Positions 39,829 to 64,000 of a stretch of 64,000 nt of DNA are shown one piece after another. A program made the position numbers and the translations under genes. The notes beneath the pieces are model-generated. The model was not told the DNA's origin, ran no database searches, and was given only the letters and a program-made list of their open reading frames with translations. Source of the DNA: Pseudomonadota bacterium (lineage in GTDB: Bacteria; Pseudomonadota; Alphaproteobacteria; Rhodospirillales; Magnetospirillaceae); the NCBI GenBank assembly GCA_021848545.1, contig JAJZUL010000012.1, positions 1 to 64,000 on the forward strand, written 5' to 3'. Position 1 is the stretch's first letter. Every line of letters starts with the position of its first letter.

Positions 39829-40462
39829 TTCGTGCATGCCGAGAAGCTGAGCTTCAAAAAAAAGCGTGCTCCCCAGTGAACAGGATCGGCCCGACGTCGC
39901 GCGAAAGCGCGGGCAGTGGAAGATATATCAGGGCCGGATCGCGCTTGAGCGTCTGGTCTTCATCGACGAAACCTGGACCAAGACCAATATGGCGCCGCTC
40001 CGAGGGGGGGCCCCGCGCGGCCAGAGGCTGGATGCCAAGGTGCCCTACGGCCATTGGAAGACCATGACCTTCCTCGCCGCGCTCCGCCATGACCGCATCG
40101 ACGCCCCTTGGGTCCTTGATGGGCCGATCAATGGAGAGCGCTTCCGGGTCTACGTCGAGAAGGTGCTCGTTCCCACCCTCAGCCCCGGCGACATCGTGGT
40201 CATGGACAATCTCGGCAGCCACAAGGGCGAGGCCGTTCGCCGCCTCATCCGGGGCGTCGGCGCCAAGCTGTTCCTGCTGCCGAAATATTCTCCTGACCTG
40301 AACCCCATCGAGCAGGTCTTCGCCAAGCTCAAACATCTGCTGCGCAAGGAGGCGGCTCGCACCGTCGATGCCCTCTGCGCGGCGCTTGGCAAGCTACTCG
40401 ATGCCTTCGCACCCCAAGAGTGTGCCAATCTCCTCAGAAACGCAGGTTATGCACCAACCTGA
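39829..40462 (+). pseudogene. Second IS630-family transposase, 3' part
   Basis: From about 39829 the reading continues FVHAEKLSFKK, then after a frame change in the A8 run 39856-39863 SVLPSEQDRPDVARKR. The open frame 39866-40462 is complete at its 3' end: VFIDETWTKTNM (first Asp), IVVMDNLGSHKG (second Asp) and SPDLNPIEQVFAKLKH (Glu). The N-terminal DNA-binding part of this subfamily is missing, so it should be inactive unless expressed through frameshifting from the upstream part. Confidence 0.72.
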
Positions 40463-40479
40463 TTTCATCCCGCTCTAAG

Positions 40480-40499
40480 AACCGCCTTCGGGCGGTTTT
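40480..40499 (+). terminator. Rho-independent terminator between IS remnant and PKS/NRPS genes
   Basis: AACCGCC-TTCG-GGCGGTT followed by TTGTCGTTTTT on the plus strand. It would terminate transcription from the IS and could also form on the minus strand beyond the NRPS stop at 40523, where no T-run follows. Confidence 0.7.
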
Positions 40500-40522
40500 G
40501 TCGTTTTTGGCCGATTTTTGGA

Positions 40523-43500
40523 TCACGGCTTTTCGGTGGAAACCAGCACACGGTTCAGGATTTCCGCCAGGCGGCCGGCATTGGCGCGGGCCATCATGGT
40601 CAGGTGGTTGCCGGGGGCCTGTTCCAGCCGGGGGGGGCCGTCGCTGAATTGTTCCCAGCCCCAGAACGGGTCGTCCAGTATGAAAGTGGGCACGCCCAGG
40701 AGGAAATCTTCCAGGGGTTCGGTCGCCCGGATCAGGGCGACCGGAACGTTCGGACCGGGTCGGGGCTGATAGCGGATGCGCGCCTGGGTGCGGAAGACCT
40801 CGGCGAAACCGCGAATCTGGCTGGCGTCGGTTCCGGACTGGATCGCGCCCATGGCGTCCATCGCCCGGGTCAGCGCCTCGATCTGCTCGGGCCAGGTCAG
40901 GTCGGCCAGCGCCTCGTAGCGGAGGCCGTGGGGTTTCTGGTACAGCCGCGACAGCATGTCGCTGATGGCGATGACCCACCGCGCATCGTCCAGGTTTTCG
41001 ATGGCGTCCAGTTTCCGTTCCGTCGGGGCGGTGTTGTCCAACACCGCCACCAGGGATACCCGTTCGCCGGCCGCCAGCAATTGCCGCGCCATATCGAAGG
41101 CTACCCAGCTGCCGAAGGAATGGCCGCCGAGTAGATAGGGGCCGTGGGGCTGCATCTCACGCAGGGCCTGGGTGTTGCAGGCGGCGATGTCTTCGATCCG
41201 TTCAAGCGGGGCGGAGGCGCCGTCTATGCCCGTCGCCTGGAATCCGTAGAGCGGACGGCCGTGACCGGCCAGGGCCTGGGCCAGGTCGCGCAGATAAAGG
41301 ACGTTGCCGCCGGTTCCCGGAACGAAGAACAGCGGGGCCAGCGGCCCGTCCGGCTGGATGGCGGTCAGCGGCGACAGAGATGGCGGGCTTTCCGTTTCCT
41401 TCAGCGCCCGGGCCAGCGCCCGGATGGTGGGGTGAGCCAGCAGGGTGGACAGGGGAAGCTGGTGGTCCAATCGGGTCCGGACCATGGTCATGTGGCGGAT
41501 GGCCAGCAGCGAATCGCCGCCCAGTTCGAAGAAATCGTCCAGGACCCCTACCGTGGTGAATCCAAACAACTCCTCCCACAGGGCGGCGAGACGCCTTTCG
41601 GTCTCGCCGGCCGGGGCCTCATAGCCCGTGCTCATCTGCGGCCGGGCAACGACGCTGGTGGCGAGGGCCGTCGCCGGGGCGGCGGTCAAGGTCTCGGTCC
41701 CGCGCCGGGATGCTTGGTCGAGACGGGTGGCGAGATCGCCGGTGGAGACGACGACCCGTCCGGCGGTGACGCCGCACACCACCCGCGACAGCGCCTCCAC
41801 CCCTTCCGCTTCGGTCATCATGAACAGGGGCGGCGGTCCGGATCGGCCTGGGGCCGCCTTCTCCAGCACCCAGGCGTCGCAATTGGCGGCGAGCCAGACG
41901 GTGCCGCCGCGCCGGGCGCGGTCGGCAACGAAGGAATCGGCGAAGGCGTTGGCCGCGGCATAGGCCGTAAAGCCGTACCCGCCCAACAGGGACGCGGTCG
42001 AGGAGACCACCAGACAGAAATCCACCGGCCGTTCCGCAACGATCCGGTCCAGTGCGTAGAGACCCTGGACCTTGGCGGCGAATTGGGCGCGCGATTGCTC
42101 CTCGCCCACCATGTCGATGGTCGCGATAAAGGACGAATCCTTGAGGCGGCCGGCGGCGTGGATCACCCCATGCACCGGGCCGAAACGGTCCTCGGCCAGG
42201 GCGAAGGCTCGGCGCATCCCGGCCTCGTCCGCGGCGTCCGCCTGGACGGTCAACACCTCGGCTCCCAGCGCTTCCAACGCCCGGATCGGCTGGTGGTCGG
42301 CAGGGGGGTGGCGCCCCACCAGGACCAGGCGAGCCTGGATCGTTTCCGCCAGGAACCTCGCCAGCGCCAGCCCCACCCGGCCGAGGCCGCCGACGATCAG
42401 ATAGGTTCCCTTGTCCCGCCATTGGCGGACGCGCGCCGGCTCCAGGGCGACGGGCGCGAAGCGCGGCACCAGCCGTCGGTGACCGCGATAGGCCACCATC
42501 GGGTCGGGCGCGCCGTTCAACAGCTCCGCCAGCAGCCGGTCGGCCCAGGGGGCGGGATCGGCGCCGGGCGGCAGGGTCACGTCCAGGCACCGGCAGGACA
42601 GGTCCGGAATCTCCTCAGGCAAAATCAGGCAGGGACCCAGCAGCGTCGCCCGTTCGGGAAGGAGGCGGTCCTCGCCCGCATCGTGGAGGCCGCCGGCGAT
42701 GACGGCGACGGACGGCGGGGCGGTCCAGCCGACCCGCGCCAGCGCTCGGCCCAGAAAGAGCAGAGGATAATAGCCGCGTTCCTGGGCCTGGTCGAAACCG
42801 TCCTCGGCTTCCGGCCCCAGGGACCAAAGGTGAAGAATGGTGTCCGGGGCGGCGCCGTCCCTCTCCCCTAGCAGCGCGGCGTAATCCTCGGGCGCCATGG
42901 GGCGGAGGGTGACGGTCCGCCCGTCGTGCGCGTATCGGGGGCCGGCGGTGACGATGGTCACCGTTCGGCCGGCGGCGTCGAGGCGCGCGATCAGCGCCCG
43001 GGCGAGGTCGGAGCCGTCGCTGAACACCAGCCAAGCGCCTTTCCGTTTCGCCCAGTCGGCGGGTCCGGCCAGGGGCGGGGTCAGGCTCGGCGCCCAGCCG
43101 GGCAGCAGGAACCAGCGGTCCAGGGGCAGTTTCGCTCCGACGCTGGGCCGGGGCGCGAACGGAACCAGGTCCGGGTCCTCGATGAAGTAGTTGTGGCGCT
43201 CGAAAGCGGTGACAGGCAGGGGAATGCGCGAGGCCCGATCGTGGGCGTGGACGCCCTCCCAATCGATGGCCACTCCCGCCATCCACGATCGGCCGAGACT
43301 GTCCATCAGGCCGGCCATTTCGCCTTCTCCGCCTTCGGAGTGGGGCAGAGAAGTCAGGACCGGTCCGGTCGCGGCGGGATGGCGCCGGACCAAATTGGTC
43401 AGCACCGCGCCCGGCCCCACCTCCAACGGCAGGAAACGGCCGTCGCCGAGCAGGGTGGCGATGCCCTCGCCGAAGCGCACGGTACGGCGCAGATGGTCGA

Positions 43501-46500
43501 TCCAGTATTGGGGATCGACCGCTTCCCCTGGGCGAATCCAGGTCCCGGTCAGGTTGGAGACGAAGGGGATGGCCGGTTCCCGCAGGCGGAGCTTGCCCAG
43601 CAGGGCGGCGAAGGGCGCCGCCACCGGCTCCATCTGCGCCGAGTGAAATGCGTGCGAGGTGCGCAGCCGGCGCCAGGCGACGCCTTCGGCGTCGAGGCCG
43701 GCGGCGAAGGCTTCGATCGCCGCCTCGGGGCCGGCGATCACGCAATCGGCGGGGCCGTTGACGACGGCGAGGTCGAGCCCGTCGGGCAGCCGTCCCTCCA
43801 GCGTCTCCGCCGGGGCGAAGACGGCGAGCATGGCGCCGGCCGGCTGCTCCCAGATCAGCCGTCCCCGTTCCGCCACCAGAGTCAGGGCGGTATCGAGATC
43901 GAACACCCCGGCCAGGCAGGCGGCGACATATTCGCCGATGCTGTGGCCGATCATGGCGGCGGGAGTGACGCCCCACGCCATCCACAGCCGGGCCAGGGCG
44001 TATTCGGTGACGAATAGGGCCGGCTGGGTCGCCCAGGTCTCGGCGAGCCGGGCCTCGGCCGCCTCGCGATGGTCCGGCGCCGGATACAGAAGCGTGCGCA
44101 GATCGAGACCGAGGCGGTCGCGCAGCCGCTCCGCGCAATCGTCCACATGATGGCGGAAGGTCGGCTCGACGCGGTAAAGCTCGGCCCCCATGCAGGCATA
44201 TTGGCTGCCTTGGCCGGGAAACAGGAAGGCCGCCGGCCGCGATCCGGCGGGGGCCTGGGCGCCACGGCCTTCGGCCGCCGCCAGTCGCCGGGCGCCGTCG
44301 GCGGAATCCTGGCAGACCAAAGCCAACCGGTGGGGAAAGGCCCGCCGTCCCACCGCCAGGCTATAGGCGACATCGACCAAAGTGGGGTCGTTTCCGTCGC
44401 CGAGGCGGGCGGCCAGCGCGGCGCGCATGCTTTCCAGGACCGCCGGAGAGCGGGCCGACAGCACCAGGAGCTGGCAAGGCCGGGGCGAGTCCGACGGGGC
44501 GCGGGCGGGGGCCTCTTCAAGGATCAGATGGACGTTGGTACCGCCGATGCCGAAGGAACTGACCCCGGCGCGGCGCGGCTTGTCCGTTTCCGGCCAGTCC
44601 AGCAGGCGGTCGCTGACGAAGAACGGGCTGTCGGCGAAATCGATTTCCGGGTTGGGGCGGCGGAAATAGAGGGTCGGCGGAATTTGCCGGTGGCGCAGGG
44701 CCAGGACGGTCTTGATCAGGCCGGCCATGCCCGAGGTGGTGTCGCAATGGCCGATATTGGGTTTGACCGCGCCCAGCACGCAGGACCCCACGCGCGTGCT
44801 GCCGCCCGCCCGGAAGGCGCGTGTCAGGGCCGCGACCTCGATGGGATCGCCGAATCGGGTGCCGGTGCCGTGGGCTTCGACATAGGAGATGTCGTCAGGC
44901 GCGATTCCGGCGCGGGCCTGGGCCGTGGCGATGACCTCGGCCTGGGCTTCCAGCCCGGGGGCGGTGAAGGAAACCTTGGCGGCGCCGTCATTGTTGACGG
45001 CCGTTCCGCGGATGACCGCGTGAATGGTGTCGCGATCGGCCAGGGCTGCATCGAGCGGCTTCAGCAGCACCGCGGCGACGCCGCTGCCCCAGACGGTGCC
45101 GTCGGCCTCGGCATCGAAGGGGCGGCACCGGCCGGTGGGGGAATGGATCATGCCCTCGTGGTAGGTATAGCCCGATATACGCGGCAGCTTGACGCTGGCC
45201 GCTCCGGTCAGCGCCATGTCGCAATCGCCCGCCGCCAGGCTGGCGCAGGCCATATGCACGGCGGTCAGCGAGGTGGAGCAGGCGGTTTGCACGCTGACGC
45301 TGGGGCCGGTGAGGCCGAGGGCGTAGGAGACCCTCATGGGAAGAAAATCCTTGTCGTTGCCCATGACGAGCTGCTGGACGTCGAATTCCATGCCGGCGAC
45401 AAGGCTGGGGATGAGATTGCGGGCCAGATAATTTGCGTGGCTGCACCCGGCGAAGACGCCGATCCGCGCCTCGTCGCGCTTTTGGGCATAGCCGGCGGTT
45501 TCAAGGGTATGCCAGGCGCATTCCAGGAACAGCCGGTGCTGCGGGTCGATGATCAGGGCCTCGGCCGGGGTCAGGCCGAAAAAGCCGGCATCGAAGCCGG
45601 TGATGTCCGACAAATGGCCGCTGGCGCGGACGTAATTGGGGTTGGCGATGGTTTTGGGCGGATAGCCGGCCTCTAGCAGCTCCTGGTCGGTCAGAAAGCG
45701 GATAGCGCTGCGGCCGTCGCGCAGATTGGCCCAGAAACTGTCCAAGTCGTCGGCGCCGGCGAAGCGGCCGGCCATGCCGATGATGGCGATATCGCGCCCC
45801 CGGGGTGCGGCGGCGCGGATGGCGACCGGGGCCGGCCGGCCATCTTCGGCCATCCAGGTCGCCAGGGCGCGGATGGTGGGATATTGGAACAGGGTGACCA
45901 GCGGGAACGGTTTGGCGACCTCCCCGCGCAACGCTTCGTGGACCTGGGCCAGCAGCAGGGAATGGCCGCCGAGATCGAAGAAATTGTCGTCGAGCCCGAG
46001 CTGTTCCACCCCCAGCACCCGGCTCCAAACGGCGGCGACCCGCCGTTCGGTCGCGGTCCGGGGGGCCAACGGACCCTGGGCCGGCGCTGGCGCGCCGCGG
46101 GCCGGCGCCGGCAGGGCGCGGCGGTCGGTCTTGCCGTTGGGGCTTAGCGGAAACGCCTCCAGAACGACGAAGGCGGCGGGCACCATGTAATCGGGAAGGC
46201 GCGCCTTGAGCGCGACCCGCAGATCGTCGATTTCGGGCGGATCGGCCGTGGCGCCGACCAGATAGGCCACCAGACGTTTTTCGCCGGGTTCGTCCTCCCG
46301 CACCAGGACCAGGGCCTCGGCCACGCCGGGATGGCGGCACAGAATCGCTTCGATTTCTCCCAGCTCGATGCGGAAGCCGCGAATCTTGACCTGATGGTCG
46401 AGCCGTCCCAGGAAATCCAGCCGCCCGTCGCCGCGGCGGCGGACCAGATCGCCGGTGCGGTACAGACGCGCGCCCGGATCCGGCGCCGCCGGGTCTGGGC

Positions 46501-49161
46501 GGTAGCGGTCGGCGGTCAGGCCGGGCTGGCCGAAATAGCCGCGGGCCAGCCCGTCCCCGCCGATGCACAGCTGGCCGGCGACACCCCTGGGCACCGGCTG
46601 GGCGAACGGCCCCAGGACCGACAGGCGGGTATTGGCGATGGGATGGCCGACCGGTTCGGCGCCCTCGGCTTCGGTCGCGGCGGGACGCACCTCGTCCACC
46701 GCCGACCAAATGGTGGTCTCGGTCGGGCCGTACAGGTTCCACAGCCGCACCCCCTTGGCCAGCAGCGCCCGGGACAGGGTGTGGGGCAGGGCCTCGCCGC
46801 CGCACAAAGCGGTGAAACCCGGTTGCGGGCGCCAATCGGTCTCCGTCAGGATGCGCCAGGTGGCGGGGGTGGCCTGCAGGCAGGTGACGGCCTGGTCGCG
46901 CAGCACCGCCTGCAGGGCGCGGCCGTCGATGGCGGTGGCGCGGTCGGCCAGGACCAGCCGCCCGCCGCTGACGAGCGGCAGGGCCAGCTCCAGCGCGGCG
47001 ATGTCGAACGAGATGGTGGTGACCGCCAGCAGCGTATCCGCCGCCGAGAATCCCGGCTCTCGCCCCATGCTGACCAGGAAGTTGGTCAGGGACCGGTGCG
47101 TGATCTGCACCCCCTTGGGGCGGCCGGTCGTGCCCGAGGTGAAGATGACATAGGCGAGATTGTCCGGCGCGGCCGGGCACGGCACCGGCCGGTTCGGGGC
47201 GCTCGTCCCCGTGCTTTCCAGCGCCAGCAGGGGCGCCCCGTCGGGAAAGCGGGCGCGCAGACAGTCCTGGGTGAGGATCAGGGCCGGGCGCGATTCGCCG
47301 AGGATGGCGGCGAGGCGCTCGGGCGGATGGGCCGGGTCCAGAGGCACGTAGGCGCCGCCGGCCTTGAGGATCGCCAGCAGTCCGATCACCATCTCCGGCG
47401 ACCGCTCGGCGCACACGGCGACCAGCTTTTCCGGCCCGATTCCCCGGTTCCGCAAATCCGTCGCCAGGGCGTCGATCCGGGCCCGCAACCGGCCATAGGT
47501 CACCGCCCGGTCGGCGAAGATCAGCGCCACCCGGTCGGGATGGGCGGCGGCGGCGCGGTCGAACAGGGATGGCAGCGTCTCGTCGCACGGATAGGGCGAT
47601 GCCGGCCATTCCCGCTCCGCGACCGCCTCTCGCATGTCCGCCTCGCCCATCATCGGCAGCAGATGGACCGGCCGCTCCGGGTCGGCGGCCATGGTCGTCA
47701 GCAGGGTTCGGTAGCGGTCGAGCAGGCGGTCGACGGTGGCGGCGTCGAACAGGTCGGGATTGTAGGTGCAGCCGACGATTAGCCGGTCCGCCTCCTCCTC
47801 AACGGTCAGGGCGAGGTCGAATTTGGCGCTGGCCTCCAGCTGATTCACCGGAACCAGGGTCAGGCCGGGCAAGGTGGCGGCCTCGGTGGAGGCGCTCAGT
47901 TGGAACGCCACCTGCACCAGGGGCGCATGGGCCAGCGCCCGGGTGGGGCTGATCGCCTCCACCAACCGCTCGAAGGGCAGCTCCTGGTGGTCGTAGGCCT
48001 CCAGGCAGGTGCGGCGGACCTGAGCCAGGAAGGCGCGAACCGACGGATTGGCGGCGAGATCGAAGCGCAGCACCAGGGTATTGATGAACAGACCGATAAT
48101 GGTTTCCAGATCGCTATGGGTGCGGCCGGCGGTGGGGGTGCCGATCAGCACGTCGTTCTGGTTGGCGTGGCGGCCGAGCAGGATGGCGAAGCCCGCCAGC
48201 AGGGTCATGAACAGGGTGGCGCCGTTGTCGCGGGCAACGGCGCGCAAGGCGGCGGCGATGTCGGAATCGATTTCGATTCGGGCATTGGCGCCGCCGAAGG
48301 TCTGAACGGGCGGGCGCGGCCGGTCGGTGGGCAGGGGCAGCACGTCCGGCGCGCCCGCCAGTTTCGTCTGCCAGAACGACAATTCGCCGGCCAGAAAGGC
48401 GCTTTGCAGGCGCTGGCGCTGCCAATAAGCGTAATCGGCGTAGCGCAGCCGCAAGGGTGCCAAAGGCGAGGGCAGGCCGCGGCTGAAGGCGCCGTACAAA
48501 GCCGACAGGTCACGCAGGAACACGTCCAGGGACCAGCCGTCGGAGACGATATGGTGCATCGTCACCAGGAACAGATGGGACCGCTCGCCCAGGCGCACCA
48601 GCCGCGCTCGCAGCAGCGGGTCCTCGGCCAGATCGAAACCGCGGCGGGCCTCTTCTTCGGCGCAGCGACGGATGGTCTCGTCCGCAATTCCCGTCCCCTC
48701 CTCCAGGGGCAGCGGGCAGCGGGCTGCGGCGCGGATGCGGACCGCCGGCTGGTGACCGTCGAGGACGAAGTTGGAACGCAAGGTCTCGTGGCGGGCGACG
48801 ATCTCGGTCAGGGCCCGTTCCAGGGCGGGGATGTCCAGATCGCCGTCCAGACGCACCGCCAGCGGCATATTGTAGGTCGCCGACGGCCCTTCCAGGCGAT
48901 CGACGAACCACAGGCGCTGTTGAGCGAAGGACAAAGGCGGGTTTTCCCGTGGCGGCATCGGCTCGATCCGCGTCTCGGCCTCGGCCGCCAAACCGTGCGC
49001 CTGTTCCAGGAAGGCGACGATCTCGGCCTTGCGGGCGGCCAGGTCCCGGGTCAGAGCGGGGGTCAGCACGCCCTTCGGCGCCCGGCAGCGCAATTCGCCG
49101 TCCCGGACCGACAAGGAGATTCCCAGCCCGCGCAACTCGCTCAGGAACAAGTCGATGGCGG

Positions 49162-49165
<4 letters not shown>
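40523..49165 (-). CDS. Hybrid NRPS-PKS, terminal modules: docking-C-A-T-KS-AT-KR-T-TE
   Basis: A 2880-aa protein from a GTG at 49165 overlapping the previous stop (GTGA). Domains: TubC-type docking domain 1-52; C 75-510 (HHIVSDG about 203); A 530-1010 (DIAALEL, LYGPTETTIW); PCP 1040-1110; KS 1125-1560 (Cys about 1296 in TACSTS, HGTGT, NIGH); AT 1640-1960 (GHSIG, Ser about 1742; SHAFHS typical of malonyl specificity); KR 2060-2480 (GGLGRVG, Lys in FAAKVQ, SS, Tyr and Asn in TAYAAANAF, all present); ACP 2520-2590 (GGDSLL); TE 2605-2870 (GHSFG, Ser about 2683; GNHLTMM). It should add one amino acid and one malonate unit, reduce the ketone and release the product. Confidence 0.94.
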
Positions 49166-61481
<12,316 letters not shown>

Positions 61482-61485
<4 letters not shown>

Positions 61486-64000
61486 GGGCCGTCGTCACCC
61501 AGCAGTTCGGCGGGCAATTCGCCGCTGGCCAGCAGTGCCGCCACCTCCGCCTCCGACATGGTTTCCAGCCGGTCGAGAAGCTGGGCCAGATCCTCCTCGG
61601 CGCCGTCATCGCTCCGTCCGGCGACCAGCATCGCGGTGATCTCGGCGATGGTGGGGGCGGCGAAGATGGAATCCAGATCCAGCTCGGCGCGGAATGTCTG
61701 GCGCAGCCGCGACGCCAGTTGCGCCGCCAGCAGGGAATGGCCGCCGAGATCGAAGAAATTGTCGTGGATGCCGATTCCGTCGATGCCCAGCACCTCCTGC
61801 CACAGGCCGGCCACGACGGCTTCCTCCTCGCTGCGCGGCGCCATGTGGGCGACAGGCAGGTCGGGGCGCCGGTGGCCATCGGCCTGCCTTTCCGTCGGGC
61901 CGGCGCCGGCGCGCGGCGCCGCGCGCCGGCTGGCGGGATCTCCGGTGGCCACCAGGATACGGCTCTCGGGCGCCAGCCGGAGCAGGCGCCGGAAGGCTTC
62001 GGCCCCGTCGGCGCCGGTCATCGCCCAGGGGGCCGCGTCCGAGGCTTCTTCCGTCCACGGGTCCCAATCGACCACCGTCCAGGATCGCCTGAGGGCGAAG
62101 GCGTCGGTCCAGGCGGCGGCCACGGCATGGGCCGCTAGGCCGATTCCGCCCAGATCGGCGGCCAGAGAGGACATCACCATCCGGCTCGCCGCCGGGCGCC
62201 GGTCGAGACAGGTATCCAGGGCGGTCAGGATGTTCTCCTGGCGCCGCCAATAGCGGTCGAGAATGGCCTCGTCCAGGTCGCGGATCGGCCGCACCGGCCG
62301 GTCCTCGTCCATGCCGGCGGCGTGGATCAGGCCGGTGATGGGACCCAGGCGGGCCTCGATGTCGGCCAGGGCCGTCTCCAGCCGGTCTGCATCCCAGGAT
62401 TCCAGCCGCACCGCCAGGGCCTCGGCGTCGGGCGGCGGGGGTGCGGTGTCGAGCAGGGCCAACTTGACCGGCGCCAGTCCGGCGAGGGTGCGGGCGAGGC
62501 AGCCGCCGATGGCGCCGGACCCGCCGGTGACCACCCACACGCCGCCGGCCGGAAGCGCCGCTTCGCCGCCCCCGGCTTCGAGGCGCACCGGCGACGGCGT
62601 CTGGACCCAGCGCCGTCCGCCGCGCAGGGCGACGACCCGTTCGCAATCCGGCGCCGTGATTTCCCGAATCAGGCGCCGGGCCAGACGGTCGGCCGGCTCG
62701 CCATGGTCGGGCGACGGCACGTCGATATGGCTAGGCGACGGTACGTCGATGGCGCGGCAGACGATATCGGTATGCTCCCAGGGGATGGTGGCGACCAGGC
62801 CGAGCAGGGCGGCCTTGGCCGGGTCGAGGCGGGTTTCGCCGCTGACATCGACCATGCCGTCGGCGATGACGGTCAGCGCCACCGGCGCCTCCAGCGCCAG
62901 CCAGGCCAAGGCCTGAACCAGGGACAGGGCCGGGCCGGCATGGCGGCCGATGCGCCCGGCGGGGCCGTCCCCCCCGTCGCCATAGCCCCACAGGAACAGA
63001 ATCCGCCGCGGCAGGCCGCCGGTGACGAACAGGGCGTCGCACAGGGCGCTGAAATCGTCCCTTCGCGTCGGATCGAGGGTGAAGGCGGTTTCCGTCATCT
63101 GGGCGAAGCCGTCGCCGGGTCGCGCGGTGACCACGCGATGACCGTTTCGGCGCAAGGCGTCGGCCAAAGACTCGCCCAGACCGTGTTCGTCAAGGAACAG
63201 TAGGGTGGAATCGCCCTCGGCCACGGGGGAGGACGGCGGAAACACCGTCGCCTTCCAGCCCGGCAGGTGGAACCAGTCGGCGATGTCGGAGCGTCTGCCG
63301 GCCGGGCCGGCGGTTTGGGCGGCGCCGCGTCGGAGCGGCGCGATCCAATAGCTTCGGCGCTGGAACGGATAGGGCGGCAAGGAAACCCGCCGGCGCCTTT
63401 CGTGGCGCCAGAAGCCCGCCCAATCCATCGCCGCGCCCCGTTGCCACAGATCGGCCAGGCTTTGCATCAGCACCGCATCGGCGGCGGCGGTGTCGCGCGC
63501 CTGGGGCAGGGTGGGGAAACAAGGCATCTCCGCCCCACCTTCGGCCCGGGCCGCCAGACCGGACAGGGTGCGGCCGGGGCCGACTTCCAGCAGCAGGCCC
63601 GCTCCGCTTTCACCCAGGGCCGCCAGCCCGTCGGCGAAACGCACCGGACGACGCAGATGGTCGGCCCAATAGGCCGGCCGGTTCGCCTCCTCGGCGGTGA
63701 TCCAGGCGCCGGTCAGATTGGACAGATAAGGGATTCGCGGCGGATGCAGGGCGATGCGCCCCACCAGGGCGGCGATCTCGTCGAGGATTGGCGCCATCAT
63801 CGCCGAATGGAAGGCGTGGGAGGTGTGCAGGGGGCGGCAGGGTACGCCGTCTCCGTCCAGGCGCGCCTTGAACGCCGCCACCGCCTCGGGCGGGCCGGAG
63901 ACCACGCACAAATCGGGCGCGTTCACCGCCGCCAGATCGAGTCCGTCGGTCAGACGGGCAATCAGATCGGCCTCGCCCAGGGACACCGCCAGCATGTCCC
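61482..64000 (-). CDS. Type I PKS, 3' part: AT-KR-ACP (5' end outside window)
   Basis: 837 visible residues. The C-terminal half of an acyltransferase (SHAFHSAMM, SNLTG, HLRRPVRFADG, LEVGPG) suggests malonyl-CoA use. A full two-lobed ketoreductase region follows (240-700) with TGGSGAIG at about 490. The catalytic positions are changed: the expected Lys is Arg (YWRRQ), Tyr is His and Asn is Ala (GLAAHAVAAAW, about 618-628). The ACP has GGHSLL (Ser about 754), and the acidic helix LAQLLDRLETMSEAEVAALLA may be a docking tail. KS and the rest of AT lie beyond the window. It should hand a polyketide to the first NRPS module. Confidence 0.92.

Overview
The DNA is GC-rich, densely packed and alphaproteobacterial in character, probably Rhodospirillales. 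That placement is an inference from codon and base use, the 3' end of a tRNA-fMet, the phage gene set and the NRPS/PKS style; no species marker is present.

Positions 1-53 are the 3' end of a CAU-anticodon tRNA with its terminator. Positions 127-34989 are a nearly complete Mu-like transposable prophage lying in reverse. Its repressor end is at about 34.9 kb and its tail-fibre end at about 0.1 kb. It is bounded by 5'-TGT...ACA-3' ends and a 5-bp target duplication, GCGGC (122-126 and 34990-34994). From right to left it carries: repressor (+) and Ner-like regulator (-) around an operator-rich control region; ParB-like protein; MuA-like transposase and MuB-like ATPase; small early/middle DNA-binding proteins, including an orphan DnaA domain IV; GemA-like protein and a Mor/C-family activator; a lysis cassette with an endolysin and an unusual class-3 lipase; terminase, portal, gpF, protease/scaffold and capsid; then sheath, tube, frameshifted tail chaperone, tape measure, baseplate and fibre. 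Almost everything is on the minus strand, with stop/start overlaps typical of a coupled late operon.

The phage interrupts the interval between the tRNA and a response-regulator gene (35005-35715, minus). Next comes a plus-strand pair (36325-38537) joining a family-3 periplasmic binding protein to a dicarboxylate/amino-acid:cation symporter, closed by a 16-bp perfect hairpin. From 38576 to 40462 lies a graveyard of insertion sequences: an IS3-family 3' remnant and a frameshifted, apparently chimeric IS630-family remnant.

From 40523 to the right edge the minus strand carries a modular PKS/NRPS assembly line of three overlapping genes. In order of transcription they are a PKS gene cut by the window edge (AT-KR-ACP), a 4107-residue NRPS (C-A[N-MT]-T, C-A-T-E, C-A-T) and a 2880-residue hybrid with a TubC-type docking domain (C-A-T-KS-AT-KR-T-TE). 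The expected product is a lipo/polyketide-capped tetrapeptide containing one N-methylated and one D residue, extended by one malonate unit, reduced to a beta-hydroxy group and released by the TE. The first KR has lost its catalytic Lys, Tyr and Asn, so its beta-keto group is probably not reduced.

The least expected feature is a composite two-hairpin palindromic repeat of about 45 bp. It occurs five times inside the prophage, three times within coding sequence, like the protein-invading palindromes of Rickettsia.
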